Program-made: the position numbers and the translations under genes
Shown here: piece by piece, positions 1-4,995 of the stretch
Layout of the letters: every line of letters starts with the position of its first letter
Position numbering within the stretch: the stretch's first letter is position 1
DNA from: Bifidobacteriaceae bacterium
GTDB lineage: Bacteria; Actinomycetota; Actinomycetes; Actinomycetales; WQXJ01
DNA length: 7,111 nucleotides
Direction of reading: 5' to 3'
NCBI GenBank assembly: GCA_031278675.1
Contig: JAITJY010000119.1
Span: 1 to 7,111, forward strand
The notes under the pieces: generated by a model
The model's database searches: none
What the model was told of the DNA's origin: nothing
Seen by the model: only the letters and a program-made list of their open reading frames with translations

Positions 1-650
1 AGCTGGGTGTCGCGGATGGCGTTGATGATGTAGGTCATGGGCTGGTGATCGGCGAAGACGCGCAGCGGGGCAGGCATGCTGCTGGTCGGGGCGAACCCGG
101 ACGAGACGAACAGCAGCCCGATGACCAGGTAGGAGAACACACCGGAGCCTTCAGCACTCTTGGCGGCCAGGCCGAAGGTGACTCCCATGAGGCAGAACGC
201 GACCAGCGTCAGGGTCAGGACGCCGGCGGTCACCAGCCACCCGGCCACGTCCGCCCGTGGCCGGTAGCCGATCAGCAACGCGACCACCAGAATCACCGCG
301 ACGGAGACGGCACCCACGATCACGGACGCCAGCACATGGCCCGCGACCAGGGCGGGCCGGGCGATGGGCATGGCCCGGAACCGGGTGAACATGCCTTCGG
401 TCACATCCCGGTTGGCCCTAAAGGCGGTGTAGGAGACACCGGAGGCGATGCACATCAGCAGGACTACTGGAACAACGAAGTCGACGTAGCGAATGGCGCC
501 GGTGTTCATGGCGCCGCCGAAGACGAACACAAAGGCGAACAGGATCAGCAGGGGCATGGCCAGCACCGTCATGATGGTGTCAACGGAGCGCACGTTGTGT
601 TTGAGCATCCGGACAGTGAGCGTCCAGGTATCGGCGAATAGGTGTTTCAC
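1..650 (-). CDS. ABC-2 type transporter permease (DrrB-like), C-terminus cut by window edge
   Basis: Membrane subunit of a drug or lipid-type ABC exporter, partner of the ATPase encoded just upstream. The visible frame gives 216 residues beginning VKHLFADTWTLTVRM from a GTG start. Hydrophobic segments, probably membrane helices, lie at about residues 26-45, 55-73, 104-127, 137-162 and 171-186. The stretch HQPMTYIINAIRDT near the edge matches the late loop of ABC-2 (DrrB/ABC2_membrane) permeases, after which one last helix is normally found. About 30-50 residues are therefore probably missing beyond base 1. The start is fixed by a 4-nt GTGA overlap with the ATPase stop codon and by an AGGAG box 7 nt upstream. 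The order repressor, DUF1048, ATPase, permease indicates an efflux system; the substrate cannot be read from sequence. Family assignment is secure, substrate unknown. Confidence 0.93.
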   Translation of the reverse strand, partial: MKHLFADTWTLTVRMLKHNVRSVDTIMTVLAMPLLILFAFVFVFGGAMNTGAIRYVDFVVPVVLLMCIASGVSYTAFRANRDVTEGMFTRFRAMPIARPALVAGHVLASVIVGAVSVAVILVVALLIGYRPRADVAGWLVTAGVLTLTLVAFCLMGVTFGLAAKSAEGSGVFSYLVIGLLFVSSGFAPTSSMPAPLRVFADHQPMTYIINAIRDTQ

Positions 651-1387
651 AGTGCCACTCCTGCCCCGGTGAGCGTGAGGAACGCGCTCTCCAAGTCCGG
701 CGCGTTCCCTGCGGCGGCGAGGATAGCGGCCTGGTCGCCGATCGCGGCTATGACGCCATCGTGCAATAGCGCGATGCTGCCCGCCAGTTGGGCGGCCTCT
801 TCCATGTGCTGGGTGGTGAGGATAACGGTCGCACCTTGGTCGGCGAGTTGTCCGATGGCGCCCCACACTTCGCGCCGCCCGGCTGGGTCCAGCCCGGTGG
901 TCGGCTCGTCGAGGAAGACGATCTTCGGGGCGCCGATCAGGCTCATGGCAATGTCGAGGCGGCGCTTCATGCCGCCGGAGTAGGTACCAGCCGGTTTGCC
1001 CGCCGCAGCGCCCAAGCCGAAGCGTTCAACCAGTTCGGCGGCGACCTGTTTGGGCCGGGCGACATGCCGCAACCGGGCGATCAGGGTCAGGTTCTCCAGG
1101 CCGGTCAGGACCGGATCAACGCTGACGCTTTGCCCGGTGACGGTGATCGCCTCCCGCACTCGGGCGCCCTGGGTGGCCACGTCGAATCCAGCGAGAATGG
1201 CGGTGCCCGAGTCCGGCTTCAGCAGCGTGGTCAAGATAGCGATCGTGGTGGTCTTCCCGGCCCCGTTCGCGCCCAGCAGAGCGAATACCGCCCCGGTTGG
1301 CACTTCGAGGTCGATGCCGTTCAGCACGTCGTGGGCACCGAAGGACTTCCGCAGGCCGCAGATGATGGCGGCGGGCTCAGCGGTCAT
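647..1387 (-). CDS. ABC transporter ATP-binding protein (DrrA-like)
   Basis: Cytoplasmic ATPase that powers the neighbouring ABC-2 permease. The 246-residue protein has all the nucleotide-binding motifs: Walker A GANGAGKTT (residues 39-47), Q-loop glutamine at 86, ABC signature YSGGM (136-140), Walker B IVFLDEP (156-162) with catalytic Glu161, D-loop GLDP (165-168) and switch His194. Length is short compared with daunorubicin-resistance DrrA proteins (about 310-330), because the C-terminal extension is reduced to about 40 residues. The ATG start follows GGGAGG with 5-nt spacing and lies 11 nt inside the end of the DUF1048 gene. The stop overlaps the permease GTG as GTGA. Both overlaps imply translational coupling. 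DrrA-like exporters commonly confer resistance to hydrophobic compounds; that role here is inferred from family and neighbourhood. Confidence 0.96.
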   Translation of the reverse strand: MTAEPAAIICGLRKSFGAHDVLNGIDLEVPTGAVFALLGANGAGKTTTIAILTTLLKPDSGTAILAGFDVATQGARVREAITVTGQSVSVDPVLTGLENLTLIARLRHVARPKQVAAELVERFGLGAAAGKPAGTYSGGMKRRLDIAMSLIGAPKIVFLDEPTTGLDPAGRREVWGAIGQLADQGATVILTTQHMEEAAQLAGSIALLHDGVIAAIGDQAAILAAAGNAPDLESAFLTLTGAGVAL

Positions 1388-1769
1388 CTGGGCCTCCCAA
1401 GAGCCGGTGGACTTCGGCGTTCAACTGGTCGGCCTTTAGGCCGTGCCAGGTCTTGCCCTGCGTGGCGGCGAGCATGTTCAGCGAAAACGCTGCTACGTCC
1501 TCGCCGGTGACTTCCAGCACAGGCCGCCCGGCGGCGGCTGATTCCTCTAGAAGCTCGCAGATGTCGTACAGCACTCGGAACGACTGCTCGTCCATCGCGC
1601 CTCCCGCCGTCCACAGGAATTTCTGGATCTTCTGCATGACTAATCGGTAGTCGGGCGGCAGGACGGCGACCCGACCCTTGTATTCCCGCCATTCGCGCTT
1701 TGTGGCTCGGTTGCCGACCACCTTGTCGAGGAGGCGGCCCACCGGGCCGCGTTTCTGCTTGTCACTCAT
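1377..1769 (-). CDS. DUF1048 family protein
   Basis: A 130-residue cytoplasmic protein of unknown function. It matches the DUF1048 family: a basic N-terminus, then KREWREYKGRVAVLPPDYR (residues about 24-42), a predicted helical middle, and the diagnostic PVLEVTGEDVAAF block. Family members are small helical proteins, about 110-130 residues, and are often encoded next to a PadR regulator and an ABC exporter, exactly as here. No membrane segment or signal peptide is visible. A longer frame begins at 1823, but I chose the ATG at 1769: the family homology begins just after it, it has an ideal AAGGAGG box, and it overlaps the padR stop as ATGA. The 3' end runs 11 nt into the ATPase gene. It may modulate the regulator or the transporter; that is a guess from linkage only. 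Confidence 0.88.
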   Translation of the reverse strand: MSDKQKRGPVGRLLDKVVGNRATKREWREYKGRVAVLPPDYRLVMQKIQKFLWTAGGAMDEQSFRVLYDICELLEESAAAGRPVLEVTGEDVAAFSLNMLAATQGKTWHGLKADQLNAEVHRLLGGPDDR

Positions 1770-2089
1770 CGTTCCTCCTTGATTCGCCCAAGACGGTCGG
1801 CAACGAAGCGCCATCGTTCCCAAAAGGCCGCGAGGGCTGTGCGCCCGGCGTAGTTCAACGAATAGACCTTGCGTGGCGGCCCCAGTTCGGAGCGCTCGCG
1901 CGCCACATCCACCAGGCCCTTCTTCTCCAAGCGCAGCAGGATTGGATAAACCGTCCCCTCAGAGACGGACTCGAACCCGGCTTGGTTCAGTGTGCGCACG
2001 ATCTCATACCCGTAGTTGGGTCCACGGGCAAGGATCTGCAAGACGGCGCCCTCCAGGACACCTTTGAGCAGTTCAGTCAGATCATCCAT
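1766..2089 (-). CDS. PadR family transcriptional repressor
   Basis: A 107-residue winged-helix regulator. The sequence MDDLTELLKGVLEGAVLQIL begins the fold, followed by the PadR hallmark GPNYGYEIVRTL (helix 2) and the recognition-helix region SEGTVYPILLRLEKKGLV, then the wing GPPRKVYSLNYAGRTAL and a short C-terminal dimerisation helix. The short C-terminus fits the small PadR subgroup (subfamily 2, PadR-s2) rather than the longer type. The frame stays open upstream to a TTG at 2149, but that TTG is the probable -35 box; the ATG at 2089 has a GAGG box 7 nt upstream and matches the family start. It is the first gene of the operon, and a palindromic operator lies just upstream, so it most likely represses itself and the exporter until an effector, often the drug itself in this family, binds. 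Confidence 0.95.
   Translation of the reverse strand: MDDLTELLKGVLEGAVLQILARGPNYGYEIVRTLNQAGFESVSEGTVYPILLRLEKKGLVDVARERSELGPPRKVYSLNYAGRTALAAFWERWRFVADRLGRIKEER
1774..1780 (-). promoter_or_regulatory. Ribosome binding site of the DUF1048 gene
   Basis: AAGGAGG on the minus strand, a full anti-Shine-Dalgarno match, 4 nt before the ATG at 1769. It lies within the last codons of the padR gene. It decides the start in favour of 1769 over the longer frame beginning at 1823. Confidence 0.75.
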
Positions 2090-2103
2090 AGCACTACCTC
2101 GGA

Positions 2104-2127
2104 TTACTTGGTACCAGTACAAGGTAA
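2104..2127. promoter_or_regulatory. Palindromic operator, probable PadR binding site
   Basis: A 24-bp dyad with 9 of 12 positions symmetrical in each half. Read on the minus strand the arms are TTACCTTGTAC and GTACCAAGTAA around a central TG, so the symmetrical skeleton is TTAC-n-T-n-GTAC-nn-GTAC-n-A-n-GTAA. It starts 15 bp upstream of the padR ATG and covers the proposed -10 box and transcription start, the expected place for an autorepressor. The dyad is seen directly. Binding by the PadR protein encoded next door is inferred from position and family habit. Confidence 0.65.
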
Positions 2128-2149
2128 CGCAATGTACCGCTGGCGTCAA
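2121..2149 (-). promoter_or_regulatory. Probable promoter of the padR-efflux operon
   Basis: On the minus strand TTGACG (2149-2144) is separated by 17 nt from TACCTT (2126-2121). The first is a good -35 and the second fits the TANNNT -10 form common in actinobacteria. Transcription would begin near 2114, giving a leader of about 25 nt before the padR ATG. The -10 lies inside the palindromic operator. The -10 is weak against the classical TATAAT, so the call is moderate. Confidence 0.55.
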
Positions 2150-2207
2150 CTTGCCCGGGCTGCCGCGTCGAATCGGATTAGCTACCCACCCGCCCCGGTG
2201 GTGCCGT

Positions 2208-2283
2208 GATGGGGGAAGGTGGAACCGGACATAATGTTAGGCACAACGCCCTGACCTGCGCGAACGGTTCACTTTCGCGTTAG
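2208..2283. repeat. Intergenic direct repeat, copy 1
   Basis: First of two ungapped direct repeats with a 103-bp period. Over 76 bp it matches copy 2 at 61 positions. Conservation is uneven: bases 2249-2283 match copy 2 at 34 of 35 positions, while 2208-2248 match at 27 of 41, and most differences there are transitions. Within the copy, GAAGGTGGAACCG near 2215-2227 is nearly complementary to CGGTTCACTTTCG near 2265-2277, so it can fold as an imperfect hairpin. It is non-coding, lies between metE and padR, and I do not recognise its family. Confidence 0.85.
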
Positions 2284-2310
2284 CCTCCCAGCCCGGTGCC
2301 CGGGCGCCGC

Positions 2311-2386
2311 GATGGTAGAAAGTGGGATCGGACGTAACGCTGAGGCCGACCCCCTGACCTGCGCAAACGGTTCACTTTCGCGTTAG
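2311..2386. repeat. Intergenic direct repeat, copy 2
   Basis: Second copy, ending 6 bp beyond the metE stop codon. It carries the same conserved block (2352-2386) and the same terminal complementarity: GAAAGTG at 2319-2325 pairs perfectly with CACTTTC at 2373-2379. It would lie at the very 3' end of a metE transcript and could act as an untranslated structured end or terminator-like region, although there is no U-run after it. It could equally be one member of a dispersed genomic repeat family. Confidence 0.85.
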
Positions 2387-2392
2387 GTAGTC

Positions 2393-4885
2393 TTAAGCAG
2401 CTACTGCGGCGGCGCGCACTGCTCGGGCCGCCGTTACCAGGTTCTTCAGAGCTGCTTCGGTTTCGGCAGGGCCACGGGTTTTTAGACCGCAGTCGGGGTT
2501 GACCCAGACCGACTCGGCCGGCAACGAGGCCAGGATGGACCGCAAAGCTTGCTCAATCTCAGCGACGGCCGGAACCCGGGGCGAATGAATGTCATAAACA
2601 CCCGGACCAACGGCGGTGGCGAAGCCGGCCGCCCGCAAAGCAGGCACAATCGAATGGCTTGAACGAGCCGCCTCAAAAGAAATCACGTCCGCATCCATCG
2701 CGTCAATCGCGTCAATAATGTCCTCAAATTCGCTATAGCACATGTGGGTGTGAATCTGAGTCGCCGCACCCACACCACTGTGAACCAGCCGGAAAGCAGG
2801 AATAGCCCAATCCAGGTAACCGCTGTGCCAATCAGCGCGCCGCAATGGCAGTTTCTCGCGCAGAGCAGCCTCATCAATCTGAATGATCCGGACCCCGGCC
2901 GCCTCCAAGTCGGCTACCTCGTCCCTGATTGCCAAAGCAATCTGCTGGGCGGATTCGGCGGGCGGCACATCATCCCGCGGGAAAGACCAATTCAGGATTG
3001 TGACAGGACCAGTCAACATAGCCTTGACGGGCCGACTGGTCAATGATTGGGCATAGCGAATCACATCAACGGTGATAGGCCGGCGGCGCTTCACATCACC
3101 CCAAATGATCGGCGGTTTGACACAACGCGTCCCATAAGACTGCACCCAAGCCTGGCGCGTGAAGATAAACCCGTCCAGGTTCTCACCAAAGTATTCGACC
3201 ATGTCACCGCGCTCAAACTCGCCGTGCACCAAGACATCCAGCCCGATCTCCTCCTGCAACGCCACACAGCTAGCCGTCAACTCCGCCAGCCGCGCCTCAT
3301 AAGACGCCCGGTCAATCTCGCCCCGCCGGAACCGTGCCCGGTTCGCCTTGACCTCCGCCGTCTGCGGGAACGACCCGATAGTCGTGGTCGGCAACAGCCC
3401 CAGCCCGAGCGCCTCACGCTGAGCCACCGCCCGCTCCCCCCGCGCCGGCTCGCGAGTAAAGTCCGCCGCAGTGATCGCCTCGGTTCGCGCCCGCACCGCC
3501 GCATCAAACCCCGCACGATGCCGTGCCCGCGCCTCAGCGTTCGCCCCTACCGCCGGGTCCGTGGACGCGTTGGGCAATGCCGCTAGACGCCGCAACTCGG
3601 CCAGCTCTGTCAGTTTCTCCTCAGCAAAGGCCAGCGCCGCGCGCTGATCCGCCGTCAAACCCGTCTCAGGAGCCACAGTGTAAGGGACATGAAGCAACGA
3701 ACACGCCGTCGAGACAGCTAACTCAGGGACCAAGGTGGCTAGTTCCGCGAGCGTCGCGAGCGATTGCTCATAGTCGTTACGCCACACGTTCTTCCCATTG
3801 ACCAGACCGGCGAACAATGTCACGCCTGGTTTGAGACCACCTGACCGAACCAGTTCAAGCGTGCGCTCCCCCTCAACAAAATCAAGTCCCAAACCGTCGA
3901 GTTCCAACCCAGCCACCTCGCGGTAACAGTCCCGGATATCACCGAAATAGGTCTGGAGTAACACCTTGACTGCGCCCTTGGCGGCCAACAGCGGCTCATA
4001 CAGCGCCACCAACAGTTCCACATCGCTGGCGGTCAGGTCCATCACCAGGGCCGGCTCATCAAGCTGGACCCACGAAGCCCCCGCCGCGCCAAAGCGCGCC
4101 AACGCCGCGCCATAAACCTCAACCAACTCGGCGGCGCGCTCCGCCGGACCGCGCCCCTCCCAGCGGGCCAGTTTGGCGAACGTGAAAGGGCCGATCAGCA
4201 CCGGCTTGGCGCTGATCCCCGCCGCTTTCGCCTCCGCGAACTGATCGAACGGTGCGCTGGAGGCACCCCACAAACCCTGGCCGCTTCCCTCCGAGACTTC
4301 GCGGGCACCCCGAGACCCACCCCACAAACCCTCGCCGCTTCCCTCCGAAACTTCGCGGGCACCCCGAGGAGACCCACCCCCCAAACTCTGGCCGCTTCCC
4401 TCCGAGACTTCGCGGGGACCCCGGGGCGGCGAAACTCGGGTCGGGGGCAACGGTTCCGGCCACGTAGTGGGGGTGGGAGACAAACTGAGGCGGACGGCAT
4501 CGGGCACTTCTGGGACCAAATAGTGGTAATTCGTGTTGAACCACTTGCGCATCTTCAGGGCTTTGACATCCCCCTGCGGGCCCTGATAGCCGCGCGCCAT
4601 AGCGAAATAGGTGTCGAGCGGGCTCAAGCCGAGCCGCCGGTAACGCTCCGGGACCGCCCCAAACAACACTGCGGTGTCCGCCATCGCGTCGTAGAACGAA
4701 AAATCGCCGGTGGGGATCAAATCAATCCCGGCCCGGCGCTGCGCCCGCCAGTGTTCCAGCCGCAGTTCCCGGGCACCCGCCAACAGTTCACCTTCGCTTG
4801 CGGCGCCGCCGAAATACCGTTCGACCAGGAACTTCAACTCTCGTTTGGCGCCGATCCGCGGATAGCCAACCACCGATGTGAGCAC
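2393..4885 (-). CDS. metE: 5-methyltetrahydropteroyltriglutamate-homocysteine methyltransferase (MetE), with in-frame repeat insertion
   Basis: Cobalamin-independent methionine synthase: transfers methyl from 5-methyl-tetrahydropteroyl-polyglutamate to homocysteine, the last step of methionine synthesis, in the cytoplasm. Both barrels are present. The N-terminal barrel has GYPRIGAKRELK (residues 7-18) and KWFNTNYHYLVPE (114-126); the C-terminal barrel starts near TTTIGSFPQT (500-509) and holds DEAALREKLPLRR (671-683) and GPGVYDIHSP (760-769). By alignment with E. coli MetE the zinc ligands are His714, Cys716, Glu738 and Cys799, all present. Length is 830 against the usual 750-765. The excess is a Gly/Ser/Glu/Arg-rich insert at about residues 138-211, between the strand after NYHYLVPE and the helix before KPVLIGP. 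It is built of three repeat units. The GTG start has AAAGGAG 7 nt upstream. There is no room for a B12 riboswitch. Probably functional despite the insert; activity is not shown by sequence. Confidence 0.97.
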   Translation of the reverse strand: MLTSVVGYPRIGAKRELKFLVERYFGGAASEGELLAGARELRLEHWRAQRRAGIDLIPTGDFSFYDAMADTAVLFGAVPERYRRLGLSPLDTYFAMARGYQGPQGDVKALKMRKWFNTNYHYLVPEVPDAVRLSLSPTPTTWPEPLPPTRVSPPRGPREVSEGSGQSLGGGSPRGAREVSEGSGEGLWGGSRGAREVSEGSGQGLWGASSAPFDQFAEAKAAGISAKPVLIGPFTFAKLARWEGRGPAERAAELVEVYGAALARFGAAGASWVQLDEPALVMDLTASDVELLVALYEPLLAAKGAVKVLLQTYFGDIRDCYREVAGLELDGLGLDFVEGERTLELVRSGGLKPGVTLFAGLVNGKNVWRNDYEQSLATLAELATLVPELAVSTACSLLHVPYTVAPETGLTADQRAALAFAEEKLTELAELRRLAALPNASTDPAVGANAEARARHRAGFDAAVRARTEAITAADFTREPARGERAVAQREALGLGLLPTTTIGSFPQTAEVKANRARFRRGEIDRASYEARLAELTASCVALQEEIGLDVLVHGEFERGDMVEYFGENLDGFIFTRQAWVQSYGTRCVKPPIIWGDVKRRRPITVDVIRYAQSLTSRPVKAMLTGPVTILNWSFPRDDVPPAESAQQIALAIRDEVADLEAAGVRIIQIDEAALREKLPLRRADWHSGYLDWAIPAFRLVHSGVGAATQIHTHMCYSEFEDIIDAIDAMDADVISFEAARSSHSIVPALRAAGFATAVGPGVYDIHSPRVPAVAEIEQALRSILASLPAESVWVNPDCGLKTRGPAETEAALKNLVTAARAVRAAAVAA
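4259..4423 (-). repeat. In-frame minisatellite, three 54/57-bp units inside metE
   Basis: Three tandem units on the minus strand: 4423-4367 (57 bp, 19 codons), 4366-4313 (54 bp) and 4312-4259 (54 bp). Each encodes a variant of RG(A/P)REVSEGSG(Q/E)(G/S)L(W/G)G(G/A)S. Period differences are whole codons, so the metE frame is kept. Units differ by a few substitutions, for example Q/E, W/G and A/P. The unit has no stop codon in any of the three minus-strand frames. The adjoining Pro-rich segment TPTTWPEPLPPTRVSPP (residues 137-153) is also absent from typical MetE and may be part of the same insertion, making it about 222 bp in total. Confidence 0.9.
4402..4439. repeat. Inverted repeat at the upstream end of the metE insertion
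   Basis: CCGAG (4402-4406) pairs with CTCGG (4435-4439), and TTCGC (4409-4413) pairs with GCGAA (4429-4433), with a 2-nt against 1-nt internal bulge. The centre contains CCCCGGGG (4419-4426), itself self-complementary. Only the outermost (metE-proximal) repeat unit has this mirrored flank. A palindromic end is typical of small mobile palindromic elements, but 10 paired positions in GC-rich repeat DNA is modest evidence. Confidence 0.55.
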
Positions 4886-4892
4886 TGTTTTT

Positions 4893-4899
4893 CTCCTTT
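4893..4899 (-). promoter_or_regulatory. Ribosome binding site of metE
   Basis: AAAGGAG on the minus strand, 7 nt before the GTG at 4885, in an A-rich setting unlike the surrounding GC-rich DNA. It supports the GTG start. The translated sequence from that GTG (VLTSVVGYPRIG) also matches the normal MetE N-terminus. Confidence 0.8.
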
Positions 4900-4912
4900 G
4901 TAAGGTTTACGG

Positions 4913-4930
4913 GCGGCGCGGGCGCGCCGC
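4913..4930. other. Perfect 8-bp-arm palindrome in the metE leader
   Basis: GCGGCGCG, GG, CGCGCCGC: two perfect 8-bp arms around a 2-bp centre, 14 bp upstream of the metE ribosome binding site. It could be an operator for a regulator of methionine genes or a 5' UTR hairpin. It is not a convincing terminator, since no T-run follows on the minus strand. GC-only palindromes arise easily in GC-rich DNA. Confidence 0.45.
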
Positions 4931-4980
4931 AACACACTAACGCAGAATCGCCGACCGGGCGATCAGGCGCCGCTTAATGT

Positions 4981-4995
4981 AACGGTCAAACCGTT
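4981..4995. other. Small hairpin over the peptidase stop codon
   Basis: On the minus strand AACGGT, TTG, ACCGTT: 6-bp arms and a 3-nt loop, with the TGA stop of the peptidase gene (4988-4986) spanning the loop and second arm. No T-run follows, so it is not a canonical intrinsic terminator. It may weakly stabilise the 3' end or be chance. Confidence 0.35.

Noticed and set aside
45..641. Long plus-strand open frame of 198 codons
   Set aside because: It is antisense to the ABC permease, is rich in Gly/Asp/His/Gln as expected from a shadow of a hydrophobic GC-rich gene, and resembles no known protein.
671..673. Odd MetE residue: DEAAL where E. coli has DEPAL (protein residues 671-675, coordinates here are residue numbers)
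   Set aside because: The Asp-Glu pair is kept, and Ala at this place with the following LREKLPLR is common in bifidobacterial and Firmicute MetE, so it is normal family variation.
1770..1823. Longer N-terminus for the DUF1048 protein (18 extra codons)
   Set aside because: The extra residues lie inside padR and match nothing. The downstream ATG has an ideal ribosome binding site and the ATGA overlap.
2090..2149. TTG start 20 codons upstream of padR
   Set aside because: The TTG is part of the proposed -35 box, has no ribosome binding site, and the extra sequence covers the promoter and operator.
2235..2388. Integron attC-like sites (GTTAGGC and GTTAGGT resemble the GTTRRRY core)
   Set aside because: No matching RYYYAAC partner lies at the opposite end, copy 1's equivalent end is GTTAGCC, and neither a cassette gene nor an integrase is present.
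2641..2760. Local drop in G+C within metE (about 49% by hand count) as a sign of gene transfer
   Set aside because: It is only about 120 bp and covers the conserved zinc-binding region, where amino-acid constraint (Ile, Asp, Glu, Phe, Met, His) can explain it.
4119..4544. Alternative-frame ORFs over the metE repeats
   Set aside because: They are open only because the repeat unit lacks stops in every minus-strand frame. The metE frame is continuous and carries the recognised protein on both sides.
4960..4989. metE promoter with TTGACC as -35
   Set aside because: At 17-18 nt spacing only CTGATC or TGATCG is found, which does not fit a -10, and the TTGACC falls in the hairpin over the peptidase stop.
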